This document shows, in pieces, positions 53,783-62,489 of a DNA stretch of 64,000 bases. The translations under genes were made by a program, and so were the position numbers. How positions within the stretch are numbered: position 1 is the first letter of the stretch; each line of letters opens with the position of its first letter. The notes below the pieces were generated by a model that searched no databases, had not been told where the DNA came from, and saw only the letters and a list, made by a program, of their open reading frames with translations. The DNA is from Palsa-461 sp963768185 (GTDB lineage: Bacteria; Actinomycetota; Acidimicrobiia; Acidimicrobiales; RAAP-2): the NCBI GenBank assembly GCA_963768185.1, contig CAVYGS010000004.1:1054001-1118000 (forward strand). The letters run 5' to 3'.

Positions 53783-55183
53783 TCAGCGGTTGTCGGCGAC
53801 CAGCGCGCCCGCGACCAGCGTGGCGGCCACGTGCTCGGCTGAGGGCGATCGGAGGGCGTCACGCAGCGGGAGGAAGAGGATGCAGAGATCGGCGGGGGAT
53901 CCGACCTGCAGGCGCCTCGGGGTCGCCGGTTCCTCGGCCGAGCCCAGGAACAGGAAAAGGGCCGTCCGGGGGTCGACGCGCTCGCCCTCCCCGAGCGTGC
54001 CGCCGGAGGCCGTTCGGCGGGTCGCTGCCGTCCGGATCGACACCCAGGGGTCGGCCGGACCGAACGGGGCGTCGGTGCCGGCCGCCACCCGGACTCCACC
54101 TCTGGCCAGGGAGGCGCAACGGTAGAGGTCTCCCCGGTCGGCCTCGTCCACGTCCACCGCATACCGGTCACCGCGGGCCTCGATGAACCCGGGGTTGGTG
54201 ACCACCGTCACGCCGAGGGCGCCCAGCCTCGGGACCATCCCGGCCGGGATCACGCTCCCGTGCTCGATGCGGTCGCCGGATCGGGCCCCGGCGACCTCGA
54301 GGGCGGTGACGGCCAGGACCGTCTGCACGCGGGTCACGCAGTGGATGGCCACGTTGCGGCGTTGCGCGTGCGCGTCGGTCACGAGATGGGCGAGCTCGTC
54401 CAGTGTCGGCAGCGCCACGTCGTCGAGCAGTACCTTGATCGGGCCGAGCGACAGGGGAGTGGGACAGTCGACAGCCGCGCCGAACGCCGTCATGGCGGTG
54501 ATCCGTTGCGGCAGGCCCGCGTCCGCGAGGATGCGCAGTTGTTCGGTGCAATTCGCCGGTGTGGCGTCGGTGAAGCCGGTGACCCCCGCCCTGGCGGCGG
54601 CGTCGGCCATCCGGGCCAGCGGAAGGATGGGGCGCTCCATCTGCTCGCCCAGCCACCCGTCCATCCGAAACAGCCGGCCGGTGGGCGCCCCACCGGGGTC
54701 ACGCTCCACCCCGGCGTCGTCGGTCTCCGCGACCGACAGCTCCTCGAGGGCCCGAGTGTTGAGCACCCACTGCGCCCCGCTGCGGTGCTGGATGCGCACG
54801 GGCCGGTCTGCGATGAGCACGTCGAGGTCAAGACGGCCGATCGGGCCGGCGACGCTCTCGTGGTAGCCGACCCCCCGGAGCCAGGCCCCCTCGGGCAGGT
54901 GGCGTCCGGAGGCGTCCAACGCCTGAGCGAGCTGCGCGTGGTCGACGACGGCCGGCGGACCGACCTCGACCGAGTCGAGGGCCGCGGCCGCCGCCGCGAG
55001 GTGGACGTGGTGGTCGTGCAGCCCGGGCAGGACGGCTCCGCCCTCGGCGTCGAAGACCTCGCAGCCCTCCGGGGCGACGACCCGGTCGGCGATTTGCGCG
55101 ATTCGTCCACCCGACACCAACAGCTCGTCCAGGCGACCGTTGCCGAGCGCCGCACGCGTGATGACGAGGTCAGCGATCGTCAA
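53783..55183 (-). CDS. Amidohydrolase (YtcJ-like, amidohydrolase 3)
   Basis: TIM-barrel metal hydrolase. The N-terminal strand module ADLVITRAALGNGRLDELLV leads to VLPGLHDHHVHLAAAAA, where HDHHVH holds the first metal ligands. The later motifs are NVAIHCVTRVQT, RIEHGSVIPAGM and VAAGTDAPFGPADPW, with a final DLCILFLPLRDAL strand. I start at the TTG 55183 (LTIADLV), which overlaps the CoA-transferase gene by 14 bp, suggesting an operon. The longer frame to 55282 lies inside that gene. Confidence 0.87.
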   Translation of the reverse strand: MTIADLVITRAALGNGRLDELLVSGGRIAQIADRVVAPEGCEVFDAEGGAVLPGLHDHHVHLAAAAAALDSVEVGPPAVVDHAQLAQALDASGRHLPEGAWLRGVGYHESVAGPIGRLDLDVLIADRPVRIQHRSGAQWVLNTRALEELSVAETDDAGVERDPGGAPTGRLFRMDGWLGEQMERPILPLARMADAAARAGVTGFTDATPANCTEQLRILADAGLPQRITAMTAFGAAVDCPTPLSLGPIKVLLDDVALPTLDELAHLVTDAHAQRRNVAIHCVTRVQTVLAVTALEVAGARSGDRIEHGSVIPAGMVPRLGALGVTVVTNPGFIEARGDRYAVDVDEADRGDLYRCASLARGGVRVAAGTDAPFGPADPWVSIRTAATRRTASGGTLGEGERVDPRTALFLFLGSAEEPATPRRLQVGSPADLCILFLPLRDALRSPSAEHVAATLVAGALVADNR

Positions 55184-56471
55184 GGAGCACCTCGCTCGGC
55201 GACCGCACGGGCGCGCACATGTCGTCATGGGTCGCGAACCACCGGCCGTCGGCGCCCTGCCGGACGCCATGGGTGCCGGCACAGCGCGGACCTCGGCCGA
55301 GGAACGCCGCCGCCGCGCTCATCGAGACGTCGACGTGGAAGCCACCCCCCGCCGTGAAGGCGGCGAGCCCGCCGAACGCTGCGAACAGGCCGCTTGCCGG
55401 ATCGGCGATGGCGTCGGCGACGAAGACCGGCCGCCCGGCCGTCCACGCGACCAGTCCGCCGCCCACGGCGGCGTCGTCGCCGAAGGCCGCCCGGTTGGCG
55501 CGCGCTCCGCTCCGCCCGTATCCGGTGATGCTGAGCCAACATCGCCCGGCGCGGGAGCCGAGGAAGGCCTCGGGGCCGAGCCCGAGCGAGCCCAGCGCCC
55601 GCGGGCGGGACGACTCGATCACGATGTCGGCCCGCCCGACCAGGCGGTGCAACTCCCGGCGGCCAGCGTCCGACGAGAAAGAGATCCGGGCGAGTCGATG
55701 GCCGCGATGAAAACGCTCGTGCATCGCCGGGTCACCGAGACGTGCGCCGTCGGGGCGCGCTGGGTCCTCGACCGTCACGACCTCGGCACCGCAGCGCCCG
55801 AGCACCTGCGCACACAGCGGCCCGGCCCACATGGCCGAGAAGTCGACGATCCGGGGCCGACGTCGAACGCTCCCCGAGGCGCCCAGGCGCACGAAGCGGA
55901 CGGGATCCTCGCTCTTCGATTCGCCCAGGACGGCGGCGGCGAGGCCGAACAACTGCAGGCGTCCGGCGATCGAGTAAGCGTCGGACTGCGCAGCTGCGAC
56001 CTCCAAGGCGCGCCACGGGTCCGCCGGTGGATCCTCGTGGCCGAGAGCCGCCGCCAGGAGCACCTCATCGTCGCGACGCGGGAGGTTGCAGGCGATCCAA
56101 CCGTCTGCGCACTGGAGCAGCCGGCAGGACCCGTTCGCCGACGTTGCGCCCAGGCGGCGGAACCCCCGCTCCGCTGCCCGCTCGAAGAACACGGAGCGCT
56201 CGTCGAGCATCACGGCCGACCCCACTCGCGCGCTCAGATCGCCCGTGGCGCGACACAGCGCTCTCGTACGCCCCATGAGCGGGAAGTCGATGATGGCGGG
56301 CCGTTCGACCGCACCGGTGAGCCATAACGCGCCGGACGCTGCGCCCTCCAGGTGCGGACATCCGAGGTCGTCGGTCGACCAGTCGCCGATGTCAATGCCG
56401 ACACCTGCTGAAGACGCGAGGGCGACCAGCTCAGACGCCGGGTTGGTGGAGCGGACGTCGAGCGGGGTCAC
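55170..56471 (-). CDS. CaiB/BaiF-like CoA-transferase with permuted halves
   Basis: 433-aa family III CoA-transferase relative. The usual N-terminal start (here RIVDFSAMWAGPLCAQVLGR, CGAEVVTVEDPARPDGARLG) occurs only at about residue 220, with ADIVIESSRPRALG and LSITGYGRSG after it. The segment that normally ends the fold (SCRLLQCADGWIACNLPRRD) lies in the first third. So the halves are in swapped order, as if circularly permuted. Catalytic Asp not identified. It overlaps the amidohydrolase downstream and is divergent from the enoyl-CoA hydratase. Confidence 0.8.
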   Translation of the reverse strand: MTPLDVRSTNPASELVALASSAGVGIDIGDWSTDDLGCPHLEGAASGALWLTGAVERPAIIDFPLMGRTRALCRATGDLSARVGSAVMLDERSVFFERAAERGFRRLGATSANGSCRLLQCADGWIACNLPRRDDEVLLAAALGHEDPPADPWRALEVAAAQSDAYSIAGRLQLFGLAAAVLGESKSEDPVRFVRLGASGSVRRRPRIVDFSAMWAGPLCAQVLGRCGAEVVTVEDPARPDGARLGDPAMHERFHRGHRLARISFSSDAGRRELHRLVGRADIVIESSRPRALGSLGLGPEAFLGSRAGRCWLSITGYGRSGARANRAAFGDDAAVGGGLVAWTAGRPVFVADAIADPASGLFAAFGGLAAFTAGGGFHVDVSMSAAAAFLGRGPRCAGTHGVRQGADGRWFATHDDMCAPVRSPSEVLLDDR

Positions 56472-56488
56472 CGCGGCGCGACACTACA

Positions 56489-57544
56489 GTGACGTCAATG
56501 CCGCCGCCCCGGCCGGGCCACGCGGAGGTCATGCGTCCGTCCGAAGCACTGGCCCAGGCGCGAAGCGTCTTCGTCCTCGGGCTCTCCGACCACCCGACCG
56601 ACCAGCCCTCGATGCTCATGGTAGAGGTCGACGAGGGCCCCGATGTCGCACGGCTCAACGAGCTCGCACCGACGCTCCCGTGCGTGACGATCGGCGTCGC
56701 GGCCGGGCCCGTCGGCGATCCGCCTCTCGGCTTCGACGTACTGCTCACGACCGGCGCCGGCTCGCCTCGGCCCTGGGTCTCGTGCGCCGACCTCGATCGC
56801 AGCGTCGCGGAAATGGGGGACAGGATCACCGGGTCGCGGTTGGCGGCCGTGGCGTTGGTGCAGCTCCTGCGCATGGGCGAAGGCTTGTCGCTTCGCGACG
56901 CGGTCGTCGCTGAGTCGTTCGTCTACTCGATGCTCCAGGCCGGTCCCACCTTCAAGAGCTGGCTGGCGAACCGGCGACCGGGTCGTCCGGAAACCTCAGC
57001 GTCACCACCGGTGCTCGTCACGCGCGATGGCACCCACTTGGAGATCGTGCTCAACCGCCCCTCGGTGCGCAACGCGCTCAACGGGGCGATGCGAGACCAC
57101 CTCATTGACGCCCTCCAGGTGGCGGCGACGGACGCCACCGTCGAGACGGTGCGGATCAGCGGGGCGGGACCAAGCTTCTGCAGCGGTGGGGACCTGAACG
57201 AGTTCGGGCTGGCCGAGGACCCGGCGACCGCGCATGCGGTGCGCGTCGGCCGCTCGGTGGGGTTGGCGCTCGACGCGTGTGCCGGGCGGGTTGCCGTGGA
57301 CGTGCACGGCTCGTGCGTGGGGGCTGGCATCGAGTTCCCGGCGTTCGCTGGGCGAATCCGCTCGAGCGCCGACGCGGCCTTCTCGCTCCCAGAGGTCGCC
57401 TTCGGACTCATCCCGGGGGCCGGAGGGACCGCGAGCATCCCTCGGCGCATCGGGAGGCACCGCGCGGCTTTCATGGCACTCAGCGGGGCGAGCGTGAGCG
57501 CGTCGACAGCGCTCGAGTGGGGCCTCGTGGACGAGATCCGCTGA
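56489..57544 (+). CDS. Enoyl-CoA hydratase/isomerase family with extra N-terminal domain
   Basis: The C-terminal ~190 residues are a crotonase domain: LEIVLNRPSVRNALNGAMRD, the oxyanion segment GAGPSFCSGGDLNEFG and LIPGAGGTASIPRRIGRHRA. The first ~160 residues (SEALAQARSVFVLGLSDHP and SRLAAVALVQLLRMGEGLSL) are not crotonase and look like a helical/strand accessory domain. It lies 17 bp from the divergent CoA-transferase gene, so the two likely act in one acyl-CoA pathway. Confidence 0.85.
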   Translation: MTSMPPPRPGHAEVMRPSEALAQARSVFVLGLSDHPTDQPSMLMVEVDEGPDVARLNELAPTLPCVTIGVAAGPVGDPPLGFDVLLTTGAGSPRPWVSCADLDRSVAEMGDRITGSRLAAVALVQLLRMGEGLSLRDAVVAESFVYSMLQAGPTFKSWLANRRPGRPETSASPPVLVTRDGTHLEIVLNRPSVRNALNGAMRDHLIDALQVAATDATVETVRISGAGPSFCSGGDLNEFGLAEDPATAHAVRVGRSVGLALDACAGRVAVDVHGSCVGAGIEFPAFAGRIRSSADAAFSLPEVAFGLIPGAGGTASIPRRIGRHRAAFMALSGASVSASTALEWGLVDEIR

Positions 57545-57684
57545 CGGCGCCGGCTCGGCGGCCCAGGATTGGCGAGCCTTGGCCGGAGAACCCCGGTCCC
57601 GGTCGTCGCGGCGACGCCGGCGCCGAGCGGAGAATGGACTGGCGCGATGTCCAGCTGTCCTACCACCTGTACTACCATTGGGTC

Positions 57685-57948
57685 GTGGCGCAGCGGGACA
57701 AGCGTTCGGTGTCGTTCCCTCCCGAGCTCGCGGATGCCATCGACGCCGCGGCAGCGGAGGCCGGATCGACCTTTAGCGCGTGGGTGGCCGAAACGGCGGC
57801 GCATCGGCTGGCCCTCGAGGCTGGGTGGAGCGGCGTGGCAGCCTGGGAACGTGCGCACGGCGCCTTGAGCGAGATCGAGCTGGCCGAAGGGCTCAGCAGA
57901 GCACGGGCATTGCTTCGTCGCTCGTCGGTGTCGCGCCGACCGGCCTGA
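57685..57948 (+). CDS. VapB-type antitoxin (ribbon-helix-helix)
   Basis: 87-aa protein with N-terminal QRDKRSVSFPPELADAIDAA, a ribbon-helix-helix DNA-binding start, and a helical Ala/Arg-rich C-terminus (AEGLSRARALLRRSS) suited to bind the toxin. GTG 57685 is my start. The longer open frame overlaps the hydratase gene and has no homologous content. The stop overlaps the toxin ATG (TGATG), typical of TA operons. The direct TACCAC/TACCA elements at 57661-57677 may be its operator. Confidence 0.82.
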   Translation: MAQRDKRSVSFPPELADAIDAAAAEAGSTFSAWVAETAAHRLALEAGWSGVAAWERAHGALSEIELAEGLSRARALLRRSSVSRRPA

Positions 57949-58334
57949 TGGCTGGGGTCACCTACGACACCGGCGCGTTGATCGCAGCCGAGCGCAACGA
58001 TCGGGCGATGTGGGCGTTGCACGTGGGATTCCTGGCCGAGGAGGTTCTCCCGGTGGTGCCAGCGCCAGTGTTGGCCCAAGCGTGGCGTGGTGGCTCCCGA
58101 CAGGCCAGCCTGGTGCGCCTGCTCGCGGGGTGCCAGGTCGATGACTTGGACTCGGAGCGGGCGAAGGCCGTCGGACGGCTCGTGGGTCGATCGGGCGTCG
58201 ATGACGTCGTCGACGCCAGCGTGGTCGAAGGTGCGCTTCGTCGTGGCGGCGACGTCGTGGTCTCCTCGGATCCGGCCGATCTCCACCAGATCACGAGGTC
58301 CACGGGTCGGCGACTACGGATCGAGCTCATCTAG
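57948..58334 (+). CDS. VapC-type PIN-domain toxin
   Basis: 128-aa PIN nuclease. The first acidic residue is in VTYDTGALIAAERN, the second in PVVPAPVLAQAWRGG (position of the conserved Glu replaced by Gln), and the third and fourth in VDDVVDASVVEGAL and GGDVVVSSDPADLH. It likely cleaves RNA when free of the VapB protein encoded just upstream. ATG 57948 overlaps the antitoxin stop. Confidence 0.85.
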   Translation: MAGVTYDTGALIAAERNDRAMWALHVGFLAEEVLPVVPAPVLAQAWRGGSRQASLVRLLAGCQVDDLDSERAKAVGRLVGRSGVDDVVDASVVEGALRRGGDVVVSSDPADLHQITRSTGRRLRIELI

Positions 58335-58459
58335 TCGTCGTCATCCTGCGTGCACCAAAGGGTTCCTTTTGTGCCCGGTCGCTCCAGTGCTGCTCTACGA
58401 GCCGTGCCCGAGCGTTTCGGTAGCCTTGGCAACGTTCGCCACAAGGGGGTCGGACTCAA

Positions 58460-59287
58460 ATGTCGATCGAGGTCAAGAAGCTGGGCGGTTCCATCGGAGC
58501 GGTCGTCTCTGGCGTCGACCTGTCGGTCGAGCTGACACGCAAGCAGGTCGACGAAATCCGCTGCGCATGGCTTGAGAACCTGGTCATCTTCTTCCGTGAC
58601 CAGCACCTGAGCTCCGACCAGTTCCTCGCGTTCGCCCGGCTCGTCGGCCGTCCGGTGCCCTATCCGCTGCTCCCTTCGATCGAGGGGTACCCCGAGATCA
58701 TTGAGGTCTTGAAGCTCGAGCATGAGCGGGTCAACTTCGGGGGCGTGTGGCACAGCGACACCGCGTACCTCGACGAACCACCGATGGCGACAATGCTGCT
58801 GGCGCGACAGATCCCACCCGCTGGCGGCGACACCATCTTCGCGAACGGATACCTGGCATACGAGACCCTCTCGGACGGCCTGCGTGAGATCCTCGACCGC
58901 CTCGATGCGGTGCACTCATCAGCGCTGGCGGACGTGAGCAAGACCCGAGAGGACCGTCAGGGCGATGCAACGACGATCGACTACGAGTCCGTCCACCCCG
59001 TGGTCCGGGTCCACCCCGAGACCAAGCGCCGCTCCCTCTATGTCAGCCCCGCACACACGGCCCGCTTCGCCAGCCTGACCGAGGAGGAGAGCCGGCCCCT
59101 CCTCAGCTACCTCTTCCAGCACCAGATCCGACCCGAGTTCACCTGTCGATTCCAATGGGAGCCGGGTTCGATTGCGCTGTGGGACAACCGCTGCGCGCTC
59201 CACAATCCGGTGAACGACTACCACGGTTATCGGCGAGCGCTTCACCGCATCACGTTGGCCGAGGACAAGGTCGCGTTCGTCGGTTGA
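58460..59287 (+). CDS. TauD/TfdA-family Fe(II)/2-oxoglutarate dioxygenase
   Basis: 275-aa dioxygenase. The facial triad is seen as WHSDTAYLDEPP (His and Asp) and CALHNPVNDYHGYRRALHRI (distal His and the Arg for 2-oxoglutarate). The N-terminal GGSIGAVVSGVDLSVELT is the TauD start. The likely substrate is a sulphonate, sulphate ester or aryloxy acid. Start ATG 58460. No partner genes adjoin. Confidence 0.93.
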   Translation: MSIEVKKLGGSIGAVVSGVDLSVELTRKQVDEIRCAWLENLVIFFRDQHLSSDQFLAFARLVGRPVPYPLLPSIEGYPEIIEVLKLEHERVNFGGVWHSDTAYLDEPPMATMLLARQIPPAGGDTIFANGYLAYETLSDGLREILDRLDAVHSSALADVSKTREDRQGDATTIDYESVHPVVRVHPETKRRSLYVSPAHTARFASLTEEESRPLLSYLFQHQIRPEFTCRFQWEPGSIALWDNRCALHNPVNDYHGYRRALHRITLAEDKVAFVG

Positions 59288-59434
59288 GGATGGACCGGTA
59301 GCAGATCCGTCACGACCGGCGGTCCACTCCTTTGACGCTCGGTATCGAAATACTCGGACTTCTCACCATTTGAACAAGACCGATCTTGGCGACCCGCACG
59401 GCGCAGGCTCGACCAAGCGAGAAAGAGACACAAC

Positions 59435-59998
59435 ATGACAACCACGATCGACCAGCCGGCGATCGACCAGCCTGCCGCCGACCGCCAACCGACGCACGGC
59501 TTCACGAGGTTCGGTCAGGCGGTGCACAAGCGGACCCTCGACCACTTGCCGACAGAGTCGAGGTACCAGCGGCTCAACAAGGCGGTCGCCGTCGGTCTCA
59601 CGAAGTACGTCGGAACCATGACGTGCTTCTGGGTGTTCTGCCTCCTCGCGCTGTTCTCGCTGCCTGCAGTGCTCTCCGGCTTCCACGTCTTCCATAGTGC
59701 CTTCCCGGCCGTCCTGATCAAGGCGAGCATCATCGCTCTGGTCGCGTGGGTCGCCCAGACATTCATCCAGCTCGTTCTGCTCCCGGCACTGATGGTCGGC
59801 CAGAACCTGCAGAACGAGGCAGCCGACGCTCGTGCGGCAAAGACCTTCGAGGACGTTGAAGATGCGCGTAACTGCATCAAGCAGGCGCTCGTGCTCTTGG
59901 ACGTGCACACCGAAGGCGGGATCAAGATCCTCCTCGACGCGATAGACAGCCTGCGCACGACGCAACCGGACCCGCCTCTCTCTACTCCCCCGGCATAA
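59435..59998 (+). CDS. DUF1003-like membrane protein
   Basis: 187-aa protein with two transmembrane helices (TMTCFWVFCLLALFSLPAVL and VLIKASIIALVAWVAQTFIQ) followed by LLPALMVGQNLQNEAADARA, which resembles the SQNRQ region of DUF1003 proteins. The C-terminus is helical (DARNCIKQALVLLDVHTEGG). Role unknown. ATG 59435 after GAGAAAGAGA. The end overlaps the convergent gene by 17 bp. Confidence 0.75.
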   Translation: MTTTIDQPAIDQPAADRQPTHGFTRFGQAVHKRTLDHLPTESRYQRLNKAVAVGLTKYVGTMTCFWVFCLLALFSLPAVLSGFHVFHSAFPAVLIKASIIALVAWVAQTFIQLVLLPALMVGQNLQNEAADARAAKTFEDVEDARNCIKQALVLLDVHTEGGIKILLDAIDSLRTTQPDPPLSTPPA

Positions 59999-60779
59999 GT
60001 CGCCGATACTCCATCGCCGCTGGACTCTCAAAGGCGTCTGTGTCGAGGTCGAATGCAAACGTTGCTCCGTCTGTCGCAGAGAGCTGAATCACGTCTCCCC
60101 TCGCGGACATGATCGAGAGCGGTCCGTCGTCGGTCCCTGTGGCGTAGACGGCAGGGATGTGTTGCGGCGCACCCACTCCTTCGGTGATGAGGATCTCGCT
60201 CTTGTTGGTGTCGCCACCGCCACCGCTAAAGAGCCAGGGGGTCTGGCCGCCGGCGAACACGACCGTGTATTGGCCGCCGATATACCCACTCCACACGTTC
60301 GTTGGGGCAAAGCTGAACTGCCCCGGCGGGTCGGCGTCCTCAGCGGGACGGATGCCGGTTGGCTGTGGTGGGGACCGGACGTCGCACAGTGCCGCCGCCG
60401 ACTTGTCGTGTGCAGAGCCCGGGGCCGCTCCCTTGGTGTACATGCAGATCAAGTCACCGAGCGGCGCCTGCGGGCGGCCACCGGGGCCGACCATCGATCG
60501 CAAGAGGGTCGCAGGATCCTCGGCTCGGCACTTTGAGTGCACCCAGGTTAAGAAGGGGTCCGTTTGTCCGTCCACAACTGCGGCGCTGGCGTGCCGGCAG
60601 AGCCAGTCCACTTGCGCAATCGGACTTTGCGCGAGCGGACTGAGCGCGGCGTCCGTCCGCTGTTGCCGGTGTAGGAGCGCGTTGTTCTGGTCGCGCCGCG
60701 AGGGGCTGCCCAGTGCACCGACGAGCGCGCTTGCCGCCGCGAGCACCCCGACTCCGACCATCAGCAGCCTCGTGAACAC
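59982..60779 (-). CDS. Exported hypothetical protein (265 aa)
   Basis: The N-terminus MFTRLLMVGVGVLAAASALV is a signal or anchor sequence. A helical Ala/Gln-rich part and two or three Cys (CRHASAAVVDG, LICMYTKGA, ALCDVRS) follow, then a beta-rich C-terminal half (NVWSGYIGGQYTVVFAGGQT, HIPAVYATGTDDGPLSIM). I do not recognise the family. The start at 60779 faces the DoxX promoter region. Confidence 0.68.
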   Translation of the reverse strand: MFTRLLMVGVGVLAAASALVGALGSPSRRDQNNALLHRQQRTDAALSPLAQSPIAQVDWLCRHASAAVVDGQTDPFLTWVHSKCRAEDPATLLRSMVGPGGRPQAPLGDLICMYTKGAAPGSAHDKSAAALCDVRSPPQPTGIRPAEDADPPGQFSFAPTNVWSGYIGGQYTVVFAGGQTPWLFSGGGGDTNKSEILITEGVGAPQHIPAVYATGTDDGPLSIMSARGDVIQLSATDGATFAFDLDTDAFESPAAMEYRRLMPGE

Positions 60780-61112
60780 GGCAGACGTCAGGGCGACGAC
60801 ATTCCTTCAACTCGGACGAACGGCCGCGGGCGACGGCTCCCTGTGTGCCGGTCGCATCGCTGGCGGCCCGAAGGAGCTCTTGTCGGCGCGTTGGTTCGTC
60901 TTGACTGATGGGAGTCACGACTCGGTGCCGCGAAACGTTGACGTCGAGGCGTGATCTTGGCGTGGTCGGGCCCTCAGGGCCCTCGGTGAGTTGATCAGCG
61001 GGCGTCGCCATCTGACGGGCTCTTGGCTCCCAACCGGCTTGTGTTCGCACCGCCAGCCTCCAGCGACCAAGTCGGTCCGGCGAGTGGTGCAACTGCGGCT
61101 GTCGGCCCGAAT
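60780..61112. other. Intergenic upstream of DoxX, no gene
   Basis: No credible coding frame. It includes a GGGCCCTC direct repeat near 60969-60985. The DosR-like boxes begin at 61113. Confidence 0.45.
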
Positions 61113-61149
61113 GGGACCTTTGGCCCCCTTTCGGGTGGACCTTTGCCCC
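61113..61149 (+). promoter_or_regulatory. Two DosR/OsdR-like boxes before DoxX
   Basis: GGGACCTTTGGCCC (61113-61126) matches 11 of 14 positions of the DosR core GGGACTWWAGTCCC and fits the looser GGGNC-N4-GGCCC pattern of relatives. A weaker second copy, TGGACCTTTGCCCC (61136-61149), lies 23 bp further, about two helical turns. They are 74-110 bp before the DoxX start. Confidence 0.5.
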
Positions 61150-61222
61150 TAGGGCAGCAGCTCTCCGGCGCCCACGATGACAGTGAGGTCCGCGGAAGCC
61201 GGACCAGAAGGAGGAAGGTCTA

Positions 61223-61810
61223 ATGAAGAATCCTGTCGCAGTTCTCGGGAACCCATCCGAGCTGACGAATCCACGGCCTCTGCAGTGGCTGGGGCAATCG
61301 AAGATCATGGCCGTCGGCTGGACTGCCATGCGGGTCTGGCTCGGAGCCATGTGGATCGAAGCCGGGGTGGCCAAGCTTTGGGGTGCGGAAAACGCCGCTT
61401 TTCTGCACAACAACGGGGCCGGAGTGGCCGGGTTTGCCGCCCACGGCACCCCCGCCTACAGCTGGTGGGGGTCGTTCCTGCACGGGTTTGTCGTGCCGAA
61501 CTCGGGCTGGATCGGCATCCTGGTCGCGGTCGCTGAGTTCGCCGTCGGCATCGGCCTCTGCCTCGGGCTCTTCACCCGGGTGGCGGCGCTGGGCAGCCTG
61601 GCCCTTCTGTTCACCTATGTGATGTCGGGAACGGCCAGCGTGTGTGCGTTCTACGCATTGTTCGCCATCGTCATCCTGGCCACGTGGAGAACCGCAAGCT
61701 GGATCGGAATCGACGGGTTGGTCGCCGGCTATCGCCAGCGTCGCAACGACCGCCGCTCCATCCCGCAGAACGCGACCGGGATCGTTACATTGGCCAGCAA
61801 GGCTGCTTAG
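61223..61810 (+). CDS. DoxX-family membrane protein
   Basis: 195-aa membrane protein with about four helices: KIMAVGWTAMRVWLGAMWI, GWIGILVAVAEFAVGIGLCL, AALGSLALLFTYVMSGTAS and FYALFAIVILATWRTASWIG. The DoxX feature WIEAGVAKLWG follows helix 1, and GLFTRVAALGSL precedes the third helix. It probably shuttles electrons to or from quinone or thiols. ATG 61223 follows GGAGGAAGG. The boxes upstream suggest induction by low oxygen or NO. Confidence 0.88.
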   Translation: MKNPVAVLGNPSELTNPRPLQWLGQSKIMAVGWTAMRVWLGAMWIEAGVAKLWGAENAAFLHNNGAGVAGFAAHGTPAYSWWGSFLHGFVVPNSGWIGILVAVAEFAVGIGLCLGLFTRVAALGSLALLFTYVMSGTASVCAFYALFAIVILATWRTASWIGIDGLVAGYRQRRNDRRSIPQNATGIVTLASKAA

Positions 61811-62018
61811 ACGGTCTGCTTCCACGGTCACGTACGCCAGATGCGGCCTGCAGAAGCGGGCCGCATCGGCGCGTTCCCGAAGGGTGTGGTCGTTTGTTGC
61901 TTGACCAACCGATATGTCTTTTCCGGTCAATCGTGACGCTTCGCCGAGTCGCGTGAATTTTCGGGAGCGGCATAGAGGCGGGGTGCACGGTGGCGCCCGC
62001 TTCCGTCATGATGGAGGC

Positions 62019-62483
62019 GTGGCCCACCCAGACGCCTCCGGCTCCCAGAGCAGCCCACGAAACCCGGCTCGGGCACAGACCGCCAAGGTCCTTACCGAGC
62101 TTGGCGAAGCCGAGTGCTACGAGCTCCTGGCGGGCCAAGACCTCGGGCGACTGGCCATCGTTCGCGACGGGAGGCCAGAAATTTTCCCCGTCAACTATGG
62201 CCTGGACGGTCGAACCATCACCATCCGAACGGCGCCCGGTGTCAAGCTCTCCTCGGCGTCATTCGCGCATGTCGCGTTCGAAGTTGAACAGATCGACCCA
62301 GTGACGCGCGAGGGTTGGGTGGTCGAAGTGCGAGGCTTCGCCGAGGACATCACTGACGCCGGAGACCAGTGGTCGCTCAGCGCGCGCAACGCGCCGGTCG
62401 AGCCCTGGGTCGAAGGAGTTCGAGACCACGTGGTGGCTATCTCACACGGCAAAGCGTCGGGCCGGCGCCTATCAACGCCCTAA
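62019..62483 (+). CDS. Pyridoxamine-5'-phosphate-oxidase-like (PPOX) flavin protein
   Basis: Split-barrel flavin-binding protein. LGEAECYELLAGQDLGRLAI and VRDGRPEIFPVNYGLDGRTI are the typical start of the small PPOX fold, followed by IRTAPGVKLSSASF and WVVEVRGFAEDITD. Members bind FMN or F420, and several belong to DosR regulons in mycobacteria. I start at the GTG 62019. The longer frame to 61914 is Arg/Gly-rich and unlikely. Ends 7 bp from the convergent ftsH gene. Confidence 0.83.
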   Translation: MAHPDASGSQSSPRNPARAQTAKVLTELGEAECYELLAGQDLGRLAIVRDGRPEIFPVNYGLDGRTITIRTAPGVKLSSASFAHVAFEVEQIDPVTREGWVVEVRGFAEDITDAGDQWSLSARNAPVEPWVEGVRDHVVAISHGKASGRRLSTP

Positions 62484-62489
62484 TGGTGG

